From the NCBI GenBank assembly GCA_038380795.1, contig CM076259.1, positions 73,528,200 through 73,592,199 of the forward strand: DNA of 64,000 nt, read 5' to 3'. Origin of the DNA: Pyrocephalus nanus. Its lineage: Eukaryota > Chordata > Aves > Passeriformes > Tyrannidae. A program made the translations under genes and the position numbers. Below are positions 1 to 12,700 of the stretch, piece by piece (position 1 is the stretch's first letter; every line of letters starts with the position of its first letter). Below the pieces are notes generated by a model. The model was not told where the DNA came from. It made no database searches and was given only the letters and a program-made list of their open reading frames with translations.

Positions 1-2277
1 ACAGTAAAAAGCATTTATGAAAAATGGAAAGTCAGCTGAAGGATTGCTGAGGTAACTTAATGGGACTAGGGGAGGATAAGAATCCTATGAGCTGCTAACA
101 TCATTAGCATTATCATCAATGGACTAGGAATTACAAAAGGCTATTTACTTACCTTTTTTTTTGGAGGGTGGGATGGGACACATGGTGAAGGGGACAGGGG
201 ATATGGACAAGTGCATATTTCAGAATTTTCATCCACAAGACCAGTGTTTACACTCCATATTCAAAATTTATACTTGTCTTAGCTATGTCTTCAGTCACTG
301 ACAATGAATTCTATGGATTTCATGGGGGAATGTTTAATTACAACTGCTATTTCTTACTTCCAGGATAAGTCTATGCTGCAATGAATACAAGCAGAATCAT
401 TTATTTAGAAAACAACAGATAATTAAATACTGCATTTACAGAACATGGACTTGCATATCTATTCAAGTATTTCACTTCTACTGTAACAAAACTATGACAC
501 ATAAATGAAAAATTAACAGGTGAAATATACTGCTGCTGTAAATTAATAAACTCAGTCATTTTTTTAATTATATCTTTTCATTTTCTGAGTTCTTATTAAA
601 GAAATCTTTTACCTATTGAAAGCCTATTTTTGTCCTTGATTTATAGTTGTATGCAAATATATTGAACATAATGAGGCATTTTATTGAAGGTAATAGTGAC
701 AATACGCATATGTTGTAGGGGTAGTCACTTTAAGTTTTTTTTCAGGGTACTTGTGTTTCTAACATATGTGACTTCTTTTGTTATCCTAAAAACTCTTTCA
801 CATGTGAACATCTGACTTATCTTTCTTTTTGTTACCTAATGGTATACTAAAATCGTTATTACAGTTATAATAACGATATGTTTTCTAATATACTGTGATT
901 ATTTTTACTATTACTACTACTAGTCTTACCAGTACAGTTAGTATTATTGCTTCTACTGATAATAATTACAAAAATGCCAAATTATTTAAAATAGCAAATC
1001 AACCTTTATATTTAAGCATTATATTTTTAAGAATAACAATGAAGGATGATAAAAGGACAATAATAACAAATAAAGATTGAAGAAAATAATAACAAATCAC
1101 TATATAAAACACTTGTGTTACAGCATATAAAAACCTATGATCTTGAATCTTCTGAGGAAAAAAACCAACAAAAATATTTCAAAGATTTGTGCAGTTTCTT
1201 TAAGTTTTACTGTCTTTTGCAATTTTACTCTTTTACAGACATATATTTTCATTTAGAAAGTGGTTCTGAACTATAAAACTAGGAGGATCACTTTTGGCAA
1301 TTAAAGAGAACTCTAAGCATTTAAAATTAGTACCGCAGGATGTAGAAATTATGTGATCTAAATTGTTAAATTTATTTAGCAGTGCAAAAGAGGCCTTGAA
1401 TAAATTTAGTCATATTTGATATATTCTAAGCATGAATTTGCAATCAGTTTAAGCAATAATATTATTTAACTCTGGTATCTGAAATAGCACAGCAGAGGTG
1501 ATTCTGTTCAGAAAAGTAAGTCGAAATGTGATGTCCATACCTCAGATAGGCAGGTGTGACTCCCTTCACAGACCAAGACAAGAAATAGTACTTGTAAGTG
1601 TGATTCATCTCATCCAGAAATGACTGTCCAAACTATGTCAGACAAATAATTTGCTAAGAGTATCTGTTTAATTATATTGATTGTAAGGAAAATTCAGATC
1701 TTAATTGTAAACATTCAAATATGGGAAACAAATCTTATCCTTAAAAGAAAACTCAAACAACCAAACCTTTTTTCTTTTTTTATTGTTTACATTTCTGTGA
1801 GGAAATGAAAATGGAAACACATAGAACATGACATGACATATTTGTATTTCTTTTTATTTCTTCTTTTTTTTTAATTGAGAGTCATCAATTGATTATTAAA
1901 AAAATCTTACTTTTATAGAGTACAACTGTGTTTCATTGAATTTGTCTTGTATTACAATCACTGGAAATATGATTGGTCCTACAAAAACATATGGGCAATT
2001 TACTCAAAGTTCTCTTCTCAAACTTTGGTCTTCATAATTAAGAATTCTAAAATTCAATTTTTCATATCTTGGTCTGATTGCTAAATATTGTAAGTATACA
2101 GTCCTGATAATTCCCTGAAGACATCCAAGGCTAAACTTTGGTTCAAGCTTTTTTAGGAAGTAAATAAAATCCTGTGCACATAATCAATTACCACAGAAAA
2201 TGTTTCATGATTTTCATCAAAACATAACAAAAGAATAAGCATTTAATTGAGTAGCCTGTAAGACAGGATCTTGTCTG
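1..2277. other. AT-rich DNA without recognised features
   Basis: This stretch is AT-rich with scattered homopolymer runs and no repeat family I recognise. The one short open frame (895-1080, +) is Ile/Thr/Asn-rich, as expected from translated AT-rich DNA, and is not treated as a gene. It is probably intergenic or intronic host DNA. Confidence 0.6.
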
Positions 2278-2832
2278 ATGGATGCTGATTCCAGTGAGAT
2301 GAGATTCAACAAGGCCAAGTGCCGGGTCCTGCACTTTGGCCACAACAACTCCCTGCAGCGCTACAGACTGGGCACAGAGTGGCTGGAGAGCAGCCAGGCA
2401 GAAAGGGACCTGGGAGTTTGGATTGACAGGAAGCTGAACATGAGCCAGCAGTGTGCCCAGGTGGCCAAGAAGGTCAGTGCCATCCTGGCCTGGATCAGGA
2501 ACAGTGTGGCAAGCAGTTCCAGGGAAGTGATTCTTCCCCTGTACTCAGCACTGGTGAGATCATACCTGAAGTGCTGTGTCCAGTTCTGGGCCCCTCAGTT
2601 CAGGGAGGATATTGAGGTGCTGGAGCAGGTTCAGAGAAGAGCAACCAGGCTGGTGAAGGAACTTGAGCACAAGTCCTATGGGGAGAGGCTGAGGGAGCTG
2701 GGGTTGTTTAGTCTGGAGAAGAGAAGGCTCAGGGGAGACCTCATCACTCTCTACAACTGCCTGAAAAGAGGTTGTAGCCGGGTGGGCATTGGTCTCTTCT
2801 CTCAGGTAACTATCAATAAGACAAGATCTTAA
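2278..2832 (+). pseudogene. CR1 ORF2 fragment, end of reverse transcriptase
   Basis: An open frame of 184 codons encodes the thumb and C-terminal part of the CR1 reverse transcriptase, after the catalytic box. Recognisable CR1 blocks in order are [48 protein letters not shown] and the Leu/Arg-rich tail [20 protein letters not shown]. The palm with its FADD motif and the endonuclease are absent because of the 5' truncation, so the product could not be active. The frame runs into a stop within the element's terminal region. Confidence 0.9.
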
Positions 2833-3070
2833 GCTTGGCCAGGCAAGGTTTAGATTGGATATTAGGAAGAAATTTTTTACAGAAATAGTAATCAGATATT
2901 GTAATAAGCTGCCCAGGGAGGTGGTGGATTTTCTGTCTCTGGTGGTTTTTAAAAAGAGACTGGATGTGGCACTTAGTGTCATAGTCTAGTAACCACAGGG
3001 GTAGTGGATCAAGGATTTAACTTGATCTCAGAGGTCCTTTCCAACCCAGCTGATTCTATGATTCTATGAT
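2278..3070 (+). mobile_element. CR1 LINE, 5'-truncated copy
   Basis: CR1 is the main non-LTR retrotransposon of birds. This copy starts inside the C-terminal part of the ORF2 reverse transcriptase and runs to the true 3' end, the usual outcome of 5'-truncated insertion. The 3' UTR ends at 3052-3070 with two copies of the octamer ATTCTATG. Its sequence closely matches the copies at 7582-9212 (same strand), 32627-36912 (opposite strand) and 41012-41608, so all four appear to be one subfamily. Upstream of 2278 the similarity to CR1 stops at ordinary AT-rich DNA. Confidence 0.95.
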
Positions 3071-5998
3071 GTATACCAGTACAGAGGCTATCAGGACCTT
3101 GTCTATCACTCTACAGTATTATATAAGGTTATCAATAGTCTTGTTGATGAATTTTTATTGTGTCTCTTGAGGCAAATTAAATAGACATTTGTACTTAACT
3201 ATAAAAAGATTTAGTGAACAATGCATTGAGCCGAATCCTACCACCATAAGTTGCTCTACAAGGAGTCTGCAAAGATATGACATGAGGCAACTAGTTATAT
3301 ATACTTGCATCAGCACCAATCCCATGAAGGTCAACATAGGTGCCTCAGCCTGGTGTTGGGTTCAACCTCCAGTGGCAGCTCTGTTTATCAAAAGTGATCC
3401 CTGAACACCCACATTCCATAATTGCTAAAGACAATGTTGTGGTATATCTTCTCTCTTAATCTCATTAGGCATTCTGTCCTTCCATTCCAATTCTTTCCTT
3501 GGTCATGAATTACCATTGCTGAGTAGATACAGTTTCAATTTCCCCTTCAGCCTGTAAGTATTCATAACATGGAAGTTATTTTTCAGCTTGATCTAAACAC
3601 TCTTAAAGCCCTCCAGTAATCACAGTCATTAAGAGTAAGTTTCAAGTGTTAAAAAGGTTTAGCTACCTTAGTAACATCCTCTTCAGCAAGACCTGATGGC
3701 AAAATATTTACAAAGTTATATTTAGAGGAAATTGAAAAGCAACCAAGGTGGCTAAATATCAGAATGATCTAATTTCTGTTCTCCTTGGCTGTGCGGGTTT
3801 AACTATTTCATTTGTCACATCTGGCTGCTCAAAAAATTCCACAGTGAGATCCATTCTGGATTAAGGCACCAACATGTGATTACTTCTTATATTACTACTG
3901 AAACTGTGCTAGTTATATTTTGCTTGTGTTGGTTTAGTCATGTAGTTGACAAGGAAGACCTCTGGGTTCTCAACTATGTCTTTTATAACCGTCTTTTTTT
4001 TCACAAAAAAAACCCTTTACCAAGGTCCTTTAAAGATACCCTAACACTAAATCTGTTCTTTATATTTTCTTAGATCAATAACTCTTTGAGGTCAAGTTGA
4101 GTAAAGTGGAGGCCAGAAATAAAAGGAAAAAGTTTAAAGAGAATTAACTATTTCCCAGTTATAAGAAATTCACATTCCATCGATGTAACTGTATGTGTTC
4201 CTTTCAGATCTTTTATTCTCACTGGATTGATCTCAGAATTAGTTAAGTAGATAGCAGCATCACCCAGTAGAAATAATCATGGCCATTTATTATGAACAGT
4301 CATGCATATGATAAGTAAGGCCAAAAAGAAAAGGGGGAGCGAGAGAGAGATGTAATATTAAAGATAAAAATGTAACCTGAAAATGTAAGTATTTTATATC
4401 AGTTTTAAATAGATTGCTAAATTTAAAATTTCTGCCTCTTTCACACTGGCAGTGTATCTTGGAATTAATCAATAGATAAAAATGTTCACAAGTTGCCAGT
4501 GGAATTGTTCATTTTAAACAGGGGTGTGAGATTGTCTTGTTGGTTGGTTATTTTTACAAGAACAATTTTTAAGTGAGTTACTGTTCTGCAGGCTGTTTAA
4601 AAAGAAGTAGCTAGGTGGTGGAACAAAGAGGTTAATGCTTGCACTCTTGCTTTATAGCAGAGAATTTTGTAGAAGTATGTCAAAGATTTCTTTACAAGCA
4701 TATAAACTAATTTCTTCTTGGTATTAGGCATCATCTTTGACTCATCCTCTCTAACAGTTCAAATCAGTAAGAGCAAAAGTGTGGAGTGTCTTCATATTCT
4801 CTTTCAAATAGGAAAGAGTAAGTCGGCTTCCTTGTCCCAGATAAATTTAATCTAAAAAAAAAAATCTTTTTTTTTTTTTATTTCCTAGGAGAAATATTCT
4901 ACTGAACAGGTTAATTAAGACTGCCAGTAACCAAGCTGTCATTTCTAATCAGGAAACAGCTAGTTGATATGAGTCACTAAATATTGTTCATTGCATACTG
5001 AAGAAGACTGATTCCCTCCTGGGTTACTCCAAATTTTCAAGTATACCTCCACTAGTTAATACTGTCAATAAAATACAGATGATCCAGGACTCTTCACATT
5101 TTTTTATTATAGAATGTTGACATTCTCTATAATGGCAGGTTTATAAGACTTCTGGAGAACAGTGAAAGGGTGTTATCAATTTCCTTAGATGGGAAGACAT
5201 ATCTGTGGAAATACAATATTTATTAACTGAAGAACTGTATAGTGATTTTCTGTCTGATATGTGGATCTTGCCAATATAGTGTCTGATTAAAAAAAACATA
5301 TCCAATTTAATATAATAAGAATTTCAGGATTTGTTTTTCTATTCTTATGATTATTTTAACATGCTATTATTCAGACCAACTAAATATTAATAATAATATT
5401 GCTTTTAATTTTAGATAGTCACTTTTTATTTTATGCTTCCACTGATCACTTGTATGTTGCTTATCCTGCTTCTGATATCTTTAAATCTTTTGTTTTGCTA
5501 CCTGCTATACTGTTTGGGGATTTAAGAAATACTGATCATTAAAATAGTGCATGATGGAAAGTTTTTCATTTATGTTAAGCCCCTTTCCCTAAGAAAAACA
5601 GAAATAATTTTATAGCATCTTAAAGAATTACCATTTGAACCACCACAGATGACAATTTGTGCAATCAGAGTTCATACCAATCATAGGAAATGATAACTGT
5701 GCGTTACTAGGGAAGGATTTACAGGATATCTGGAATTCTTTGTGTATCTAATTTTTTTTAAAAGGACGAAGAACGATATATGTAACTCTGGATAAAAGCT
5801 GTCTACAAAGATTTGGGTTTTGGTCATTCAGTTTTGTTTAGCTCTTTTTGTTTAATTGCTACTTTTTTTCCCTTTTGTTAAATTATTTTAATTGTAGTTT
5901 TTTTATTTTCTTAAATGCAAATGCTATTTAAAGTGTGTAGAGAATTTAATATATCGATGCAGTATGGCATTTATAAAATATTAAATTTTTACCTTGTC
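3071..5998. other. AT-rich DNA without recognised features
   Basis: No repeat family, RNA gene or plausible exon was recognised. Short open frames at 3155-3404, 3876-4073 and 4290-4472 lack family resemblance and overlap on opposite strands, as chance frames do. Confidence 0.55.
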
Positions 5999-6043
5999 TG
6001 TTTGGGGCTTATCCTATCTAAAGTAAGATAGGATTGTTTGGGG
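5999..6043. repeat. Hairpin flanked by 9-bp direct repeats
   Basis: A perfect 9-bp stem (ATCCTATCT at 6011-6019, AGATAGGAT at 6026-6034) encloses a 6-base loop. The segment containing it, 6008-6034, is flanked by two exact copies of TGTTTGGGG at 5999-6007 and 6035-6043. The arrangement resembles a tiny insertion with a target duplication. It could equally be a replication slippage or template-switch product. Confidence 0.75.
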
Positions 6044-7581
6044 TATTTTTGGTTTTTCCTTTCTTTTTTTTTCTTTACATTTTAAAATATTTTCTTTGAG
6101 AAAAATAAATCCAAAGTTCAGTTTGACCTAGCTGATGAAGGTCTGAAATTAATCAAAGGTTTAGATTCAAGGCTGAAAAGCTAGGAGTGTTTTGAATTCT
6201 GAATAAGTCTTAACTAAAGTAGGACGGAGAGCAGTCACCTTATGAAATATATGTGACAGAGAGAAGAAATTGGAAAATCAATCCTGTTTGCCTCATTTAA
6301 ACATTTTATTTTCCTCCAAATGAACCAGTCCATCCAAAAAAAAAAGCACGTCTCTCATGCAGACTAAATTCAGAATGCCTAAACTAGATCTTCAAGCTCC
6401 CTTTAGAATCTTTGGACACCTAAACAAAATAAAAAGGCAGGCTAGGTTCATTTGCCTAAATGTATATATCTGAGACTATGTGAGACTAGCTGTGTTATTC
6501 ATGAAGTGCTGGCAGATTTGATGATGTCAGGCTGATGGAGAACTCATACCTCCATGCTGGCAACCAGAGGCCGGGATACCCTGCTATACATCAGCTGGCT
6601 AAGATATCTACGTTTGTCTCATTCATGCCCAGCAGTGTCTGGTGAGCTTTTTGGCTAGCTAAACATACTGATATCTTTATTTTAGCATGACCTGAAAAGC
6701 TATCTGACACTTTTTTTTTAGTTTTATTCTGCTTTTTCTGGAAAGATAATCAGAAGCAACTCCTCATAGATACACAAGATTTAAAACATCTGTCTGGAGT
6801 TCATGGCTTCCAGGCCTAACAAGCCCTAGCACTAATAGATCCATGTCATTAGTCTTTGACACCATTCAAATACAAATATAGATAAGTAGTCAGGCAGTGT
6901 AGTCTCTTCAGTCTAAAAATTTTAAGAATCCTTTAAACATTGTTTTACACTTAGCTGAAAAGCATTGTTTAAATTCAGGGAGTAAGTAATTTATAAATGA
7001 AATAAATACAAATGAAAATACTAAAGCGTACCATTAACCTTTAAGGAATCTGTAAAGTAACCTGAAAAAATAGTCATAAAAAAATTAAAAATGCTTTAGA
7101 TCCATCTGTCTTATTTGAATTCTTAACTTAGGTTCCCCTTAAGAACCTGATCACTTTGTCTTATTAAAGGCGATAGAGATAAGCACCCTTTATTCAGAGA
7201 TTTAAATAGGAATCCCCATCTATCCCCACCATCATCTTGCCTGTTCTATGACCTCAAAAACTGTGAAAAATCTTAACCAAACTGCTGAGTGGTAAAGCAT
7301 CCCTTGACTGCACCACTTATGCCATGAAGCACTACCTGATCATAGCGGGAGCTCTTGCTTGGTAGAAGTGGGAACAAACAGAAACATCCCCCTGTGCACA
7401 CACCTCCATGCTCCTCGAGGTGCAGGCCTTGCCTGTTGGGGAACACGAAGGGTTTTGATACAAGTATTTCACTAAATATGGGGGGAATTTTTGATAGGTA
7501 CCTTTGCACACAAAGAGATAGGTGTGCATTTACCTGTGTGCATGAGAATTGATTATGGTATGAACATTAATATGTCAAATC
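6044..7581. other. AT-rich DNA, slightly GC-richer before the CR1
   Basis: Mostly AT-rich. The part from about 7270 to 7480 is somewhat more GC-rich, and open frames there overlap on both strands. It does not resemble CR1 sequence, which begins at about 7582. No function is assigned. Confidence 0.5.
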
Positions 7582-9032
7582 GGGACAACTGTCCTCTGGA
7601 GCTGGTAAACAGGGACGGGAAGCCAAACAGCCCCCCTGTATTCCAAGAGCAAACAGTCAGTGACTTACTGAGCCACCTGGATCCACACAAGTTCATGGGA
7701 CGAGATGGGATCCATCCTAGGGTGATGAGGGAGCTGGCAGAAGAGCTTGCCAAGCTGCCCTCCATCATTTACCAACAGTCCTGGCTCTCTGGGGAGGTCC
7801 CAGATGATTGGAAGTTGGTGAATGTCAAGCCGATCTACAAAAAGGGCTGCAAGGAGGACCCAGGAAACTACAGACCTGTCAGCCTGACCTCAGTGCCTGG
7901 CAAGGTTTTGGAGCAGATCATCCTGAGTGCAATCACACAGCACCTACAGGATGGACAAGGGATCAGAGCCAGCCAGCACAGGCTTAAGAGGGGCAGGTCC
8001 TGTCTGAACAACTTGATCTCCTTTTATGATCAAGTGACCCCTCTGGTGGATGAGGGGAAGGCTGTGGATGTGTCTATCTGGACTTCAGCAAAGCCTTTGA
8101 CACTGTCTCCCATAATATACTCCTGGAAAAGCTGGCAGCTCATGGCTTGGACAGGGGCACTCTGTGCTGGGTCAGGAACTGGTTGGAGGGCCAGGCCCAG
8201 AGAGTGCTGGTGAACGGGGCTGCATCCAGCTGATGGCCGGTCACCAGTGGTGTTCCCCAGGGATCAGTGCTGGGCCTAGTCCTGTTTAACATCTTTATCG
8301 ATGATTTAGATGAGGGGATTGAGTTCCATCATTAGCAAATTTGCAGATGACACCAAGTTGGGGGGGAGTGTCGACCTGCTGGAAGGCAGGAGGACTCTGC
8401 AGAGGGACCTGGATAGGCTGGAGAGTTGGGCCGATTCCAACAGGATGAAGTTCAACAAGGCCAAGTGCCAGGTCCTGCACTTTGGCCACAACAACCCCCT
8501 GCAGCGCTACAGACTGGGCACAGAGTGGCTGGAGAGCAGCCAGGTGGAAAGGGATCTGGGGGTACTGATTGACAGGAAGCTGAACATGAGCCAGCAGTGT
8601 GCCCAGGTGGCCAAGAAGGCCAATGGCATCCTGGCCTGTATCAGGAACAGTGTGGCCAGCAGTTCCAGGGAAGTGATTCTTCCCTTGTACTCAGTGCTGG
8701 TGAGGCCACACCTGCAGTACTGTGTCCAGTTCTGGGCCCCTCAGTTCAGGAAGGATATTGAGGTGCTGGAGCAGATCCAGAGAAGAACAATGAGGCTGGT
8801 GAAGGGACTTGAGCACAAGTCCTATGAGGAGAGGCTGAGGGAGCTGAGGTTGTTTAGTCTGGAGAAGAGGAGGCTCAGGGGTGACCTCATCACTCTCTAC
8901 AACTCCCTGAAAGAAGGTTGTAGCCAGGTGGGGGTCGTGTCCCAGGCAATAGGACAAGAAGGCACGGGCTTAAGCTCTGCCAGGGGAGGTTTAGGTTGGA
9001 TATTAGAAAGAAGTTCTTTACAGAGAGAGTGA
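7582..9032 (+). pseudogene. CR1 ORF2 reverse transcriptase, frame-broken
   Basis: RT blocks appear in order: SDLLSHLDPHK, RELAEELAK, WLSGEVPDDWK, GNYRPVSLTSVPGKVLEQIIL (fingers), then FSKAFDT (palm, near 8081-8101), [10 protein letters not shown] (8247-8276) and the catalytic FADD at 8340-8351. Three defects are visible. A frame change near 8070 puts FSKAFDT out of frame with the fingers. A TGA follows the GAASS stretch near 8234. A one-base frame difference lies between DDLDEGIE and IISKFADD near 8321-8336. From 8310 a 240-codon frame continues through [12 protein letters not shown] to the C-terminal tail. The catalytic Asp pair is intact but the gene is dead. Confidence 0.93.
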
Positions 9033-9212
9033 TCAGGCATTGGAATGGCCTGCCCAGAGAGGTGGTGGATTCACTGTCCTTGGAGGTTTTAAGACGAGGC
9101 TGGATGTGGCACTGAGTGCCATGATCTGGTAATCACAGTGGGGTTGGATCAAGGGTTGTACTTGATGATCTCGGAGGTCTCTTCCAACCCAGCTAATTCT
9201 ATGATTCTATGA
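7582..9212 (+). mobile_element. CR1 LINE, 5'-truncated, RT plus complete 3' end
   Basis: This 1.6-kb CR1 copy starts just before the reverse transcriptase and ends at 9196-9212 in the octamer-type tail. The start was set by comparison with the 34-kb copy: the shared sequence begins around GGGACAACTGTCC and nothing upstream matches. It belongs to the same subfamily as the 2278-3070 copy, giving direct repeats about 6 kb apart that could misalign. The element cannot move by itself because it lacks ORF1 and the endonuclease and carries frame breaks. Confidence 0.96.
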
Positions 9213-9710
9213 AATCAACAGTTAAGTGATTTTTGTAATTGTAGTTAACACTATCAAATTGCTTTGTAAATGTTAAAGTATTCAATGTTTAAGTGTGCTA
9301 AGCCCTTTGCACCCTTATCTTTGCATCCATATCCTTTACATCTTTACGCCCTTTTGGATTCTAGGCTTCCGTGTAATAATTTACTTTGAATTTGACCTTC
9401 CTTTATAAATTTTAAAATGTGTAAAAAAGTAGTACATTGAGCCTTGCAATCAAACTCTGTAAACCTGCATTTTCACAAATTCATATTAAACCTCATTTTG
9501 CCCATACCTTTTGAGGTGTTTCTTTGAGCAGCCAAGCCACTGATTTGTGACGCAAATGTCCTTTCTATTCCAAAGATATCTCATAAAGCCAGGGAAAGGA
9601 GTGGCTGTATACATTAAGCAGGCTGAGCTCTAGCTTATAGGTCTTTGAAGACATTGCTTCTTTTAATCATCTTTTCAGTAAACTTAAGTTGTTTTTTCCG
9701 ATAGATGTAA

Positions 9711-9740
9711 GATATTGATATTGGAGTTCTTATCAATATC
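9711..9740. repeat. Perfect inverted repeat, 10-bp stem
   Basis: GATATTGATA (9711-9720) pairs perfectly with TATCAATATC (9731-9740) across a 10-base loop. The right arm directly abuts the next hairpin at 9741. Confidence 0.9.
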
Positions 9741-9779
9741 AGTAATCAAACTTGTACCACCAGTACAAGTTTGATTACT
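9741..9779. repeat. Perfect inverted repeat, 17-bp stem, 5-base loop
   Basis: The left arm AGTAATCAAACTTGTAC (9741-9757) is the exact reverse complement of 9763-9779, with the loop CACCA. Together with the preceding hairpin this gives two abutting perfect stems in 69 bases. At 39 bases the second hairpin is too short for a typical pre-miRNA, so cruciform-prone DNA or a template-switch scar is more likely. Confidence 0.95.
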
Positions 9780-12700
9780 CCTTTGGAACATCCACAAATT
9801 TACAGAATATTAATGGTTTGTCAGAAAATATTTACATTTGATGTCTTCAGCAAGATCTTTGAAGTACATCTATGAAGCAGGTTTATTGCAGATAGAAGCA
9901 ACCAAAAACTTCAGTTCAGTCTTTCAATTATCATTATTATTCAACTATTATTTTGATACATGACATATTCTAAGATTTTTCTGGAAAATCATGACTTCAG
10001 TCATACTTTCAAGAATGAGTACACAAAACATTAATTTGAATGAATTAAAAATGTAATTATCAACGCTGAAAAATAGCAGTTGAACCAAGCATGGTATCTT
10101 TAATGCTTGAAATCTTTCAATATTAATTTTGTTTGTTTGTTTTCCCCTTCTTTTATTGTAAAGCATCAGATCAGGACATAAATACACTCCTGTGATAAAA
10201 TTTTATAAAAATATTAGGACTGTTTTGGACCAAATCTTGGTACTATTAGGTAAATACCTTTGTAAATCATTTGTTTTTTAAGTTAGAGTGTTGCAAGATA
10301 ATTTGAAATAACACTGTGCCTTTTAAGAACCACTATTCTGAGGACACACTTCAGGCTATTAAAAACACTGGGAAGAGGTATCTAGTTAGAGACAGTTGTG
10401 GTGACTCAGTGCATTGTGGGCTACCCTATGGGAAAAAAAAAAAAAAAAAAGGGAATTCCAGTGAAATCAGATTTTTTTTTTTTTGTTAGGATTTAGAGAT
10501 GAAGCATAATTAAATTTTCTTAGGCTACCTCAGTGTTTTCTGTCAGTCAGCATCACTCGCATTGTTACTTTATATGACAGCAGACTTCTGGCCTGTCATG
10601 GCAGAGAAAATGAGAGGGAGGATATCTTCACCACTGAGTCACTCTGAAGGCACAGTTGGAAACAAACTGTAATTTTAAATCATCATCGTTAGCCTGCTTT
10701 TTATATTTACAGGCATGACAAATACAGGAGAATACTGTGGAGTACTAAGACCTAATGTTAGACTGAAATTAGCGTAGGTTAATCCTGCTCCCAGGTTGAT
10801 GTGGAGGATGATGTTTGGCTTTTCTTTGTGTTGCTTTTTTATTTTTTTTGCTTGTTTGTTTGTGGAGTTTGTGGTTTTCTGTTGTTTTGGTTTATTTTTT
10901 TTAAATAGCAAACTGTTATATTCGTATATCTAGCCACTGGACTTTCGAGTAACACAAAAATGTTATCTAATAAGCACAAAATCTTTGCTGGATTATATTA
11001 TTTTCTTTCTCTGGCTTTGGAACTGGAGTTTTATACATTCAGGCTGTGTGAAAATGTGTTCCTAAAAACTGAAAAGAGAAAAATACGAGAAAAATGCTTA
11101 GTTTCTAACTGTATTTCTATCTGCTGATAAAATTGGCACACTAGAATTCAATGGATTGTGAGAAAATTATTAAACTGATGGTAATATCAACAGTAGAGTA
11201 GAAGAAAATGTTATTTTGAGCACTCTAAAAAACAATAATAGAACAAATAAAAAAAATAATGTAAACATGTTAAATGGAGTAAATCTCATATCCAGATTGG
11301 ACATCTCTGAAAAGTGTAATGAGCACAAGGTTTAAAACATTTTTTTAGGAACTCAGCAATCCAACATATGGTTATTATATTTTTTTCTGAAGAGTAAGGG
11401 AATTGAACTCTTTTCAGCCTTTGCTAACAAAAAATTACAAATTAAACAAAAGGTAAAGAAGGAAAAAAAAAAGGCAGAAGAAAAAGTAATTGATTCTCCA
11501 GTTTACAGCAACTCAGGTTTTGAAAAAACCCCAGCTACAATATTTGCAAACTTAAAACAATCATGTAAGTTACATATCTGAAATAACTCCCATTAGCAAG
11601 TGGAAAGAGAAAATACTAGTATCATTTATTATTATGAAATTCATCAATCCATAATTAGGAGTGATGGGATTTAGGAAACTTCTTGGTAATTTGTTTGAAC
11701 AGACAATTGCCCTTATAAAGAAAATGTGAGGCAAAAGTGACTATAGAGATTTCTTTGGAGGATTGATTTTGTATATGTTTATACAGAGCATTTTTATATT
11801 AGGTGCATGTACATAATTTTATGTTCCTATATCTATATATTTATAATAGATTAATAGTATCTAATTTTTATAGGAAAAATAAGTTATATATTTTAAATAT
11901 GTGTAATATTTATAACAGAAAAATAATAATTTCAACAGTTACAGTTATTTCCTTGTTATTCACAAACCTAAAGAATAATATACTTTACTGAACTCTCAAA
12001 AGGCCTGCTTTAAACCCAATGCTGAGGATATGCAACTGTCCTTTGGCTTTGATGGCATTCCAACTTCCTCCTTCAGGCATTCACTAGCCTCTGGTTATGT
12101 CCAATATAATTAAAAAAAAAAAAAAAAGACACAATGAGGACCAGATTTTCTTTTAATTAACAATTTGTGTCTTTTTTTGGCACAGGATCTTCATCTACAA
12201 ACAATGAATAGACATTTGGCGCACTACAAAATGATCTGCAAAAGAAAGGATATCCATACCATTAAACGTTCTGTGAGTCAGTCTGTCCCTGACCTTTTAG
12301 ACTCAAACTAACACTTTCATTTCTGACCCCCAAAAATAGCAGTTATTTTTAATGGTTTCATTCATACTTTCTAAATAACAGACCACTATTTGTAAAGGAG
12401 ATTGATTTTTCTTTTTTTTTCAGGTTACTCATTACCGTAGTTCTTTGGCATAGTATGAATCCTTTAAATAAGCTTCAAATCCATCTTCATGTGTCTTTGT
12501 TTGTGGTTTTAGTTTGTTTGTTTGTCTGGGGGTTTTGTTTTTGGATTTTTCTTAATAAACTACATAGCAGCAAGTTGGTTTGTGTCAAATAATGGAATAC
12601 TAGGAAAATACATGATGTGACACTAAACTTATTATTCTTTGCATGCTTGGATGCATGTCATACAGTTCCAAATGCCTGGCTGATGTCAGAGGTGATCTTC

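Noticed and set aside
895..1080. 61-codon Ile/Thr/Asn-rich frame
   Set aside because: The composition is that of translated AT-rich repeats; no motif is present.
2560..2982. 140-codon reverse-strand frame over the 2.3-kb CR1
   Set aside because: It is the antisense shadow of the CR1 RT and 3' UTR. Similar antisense frames occur over the copies at 8.7 kb and 41.0 kb.
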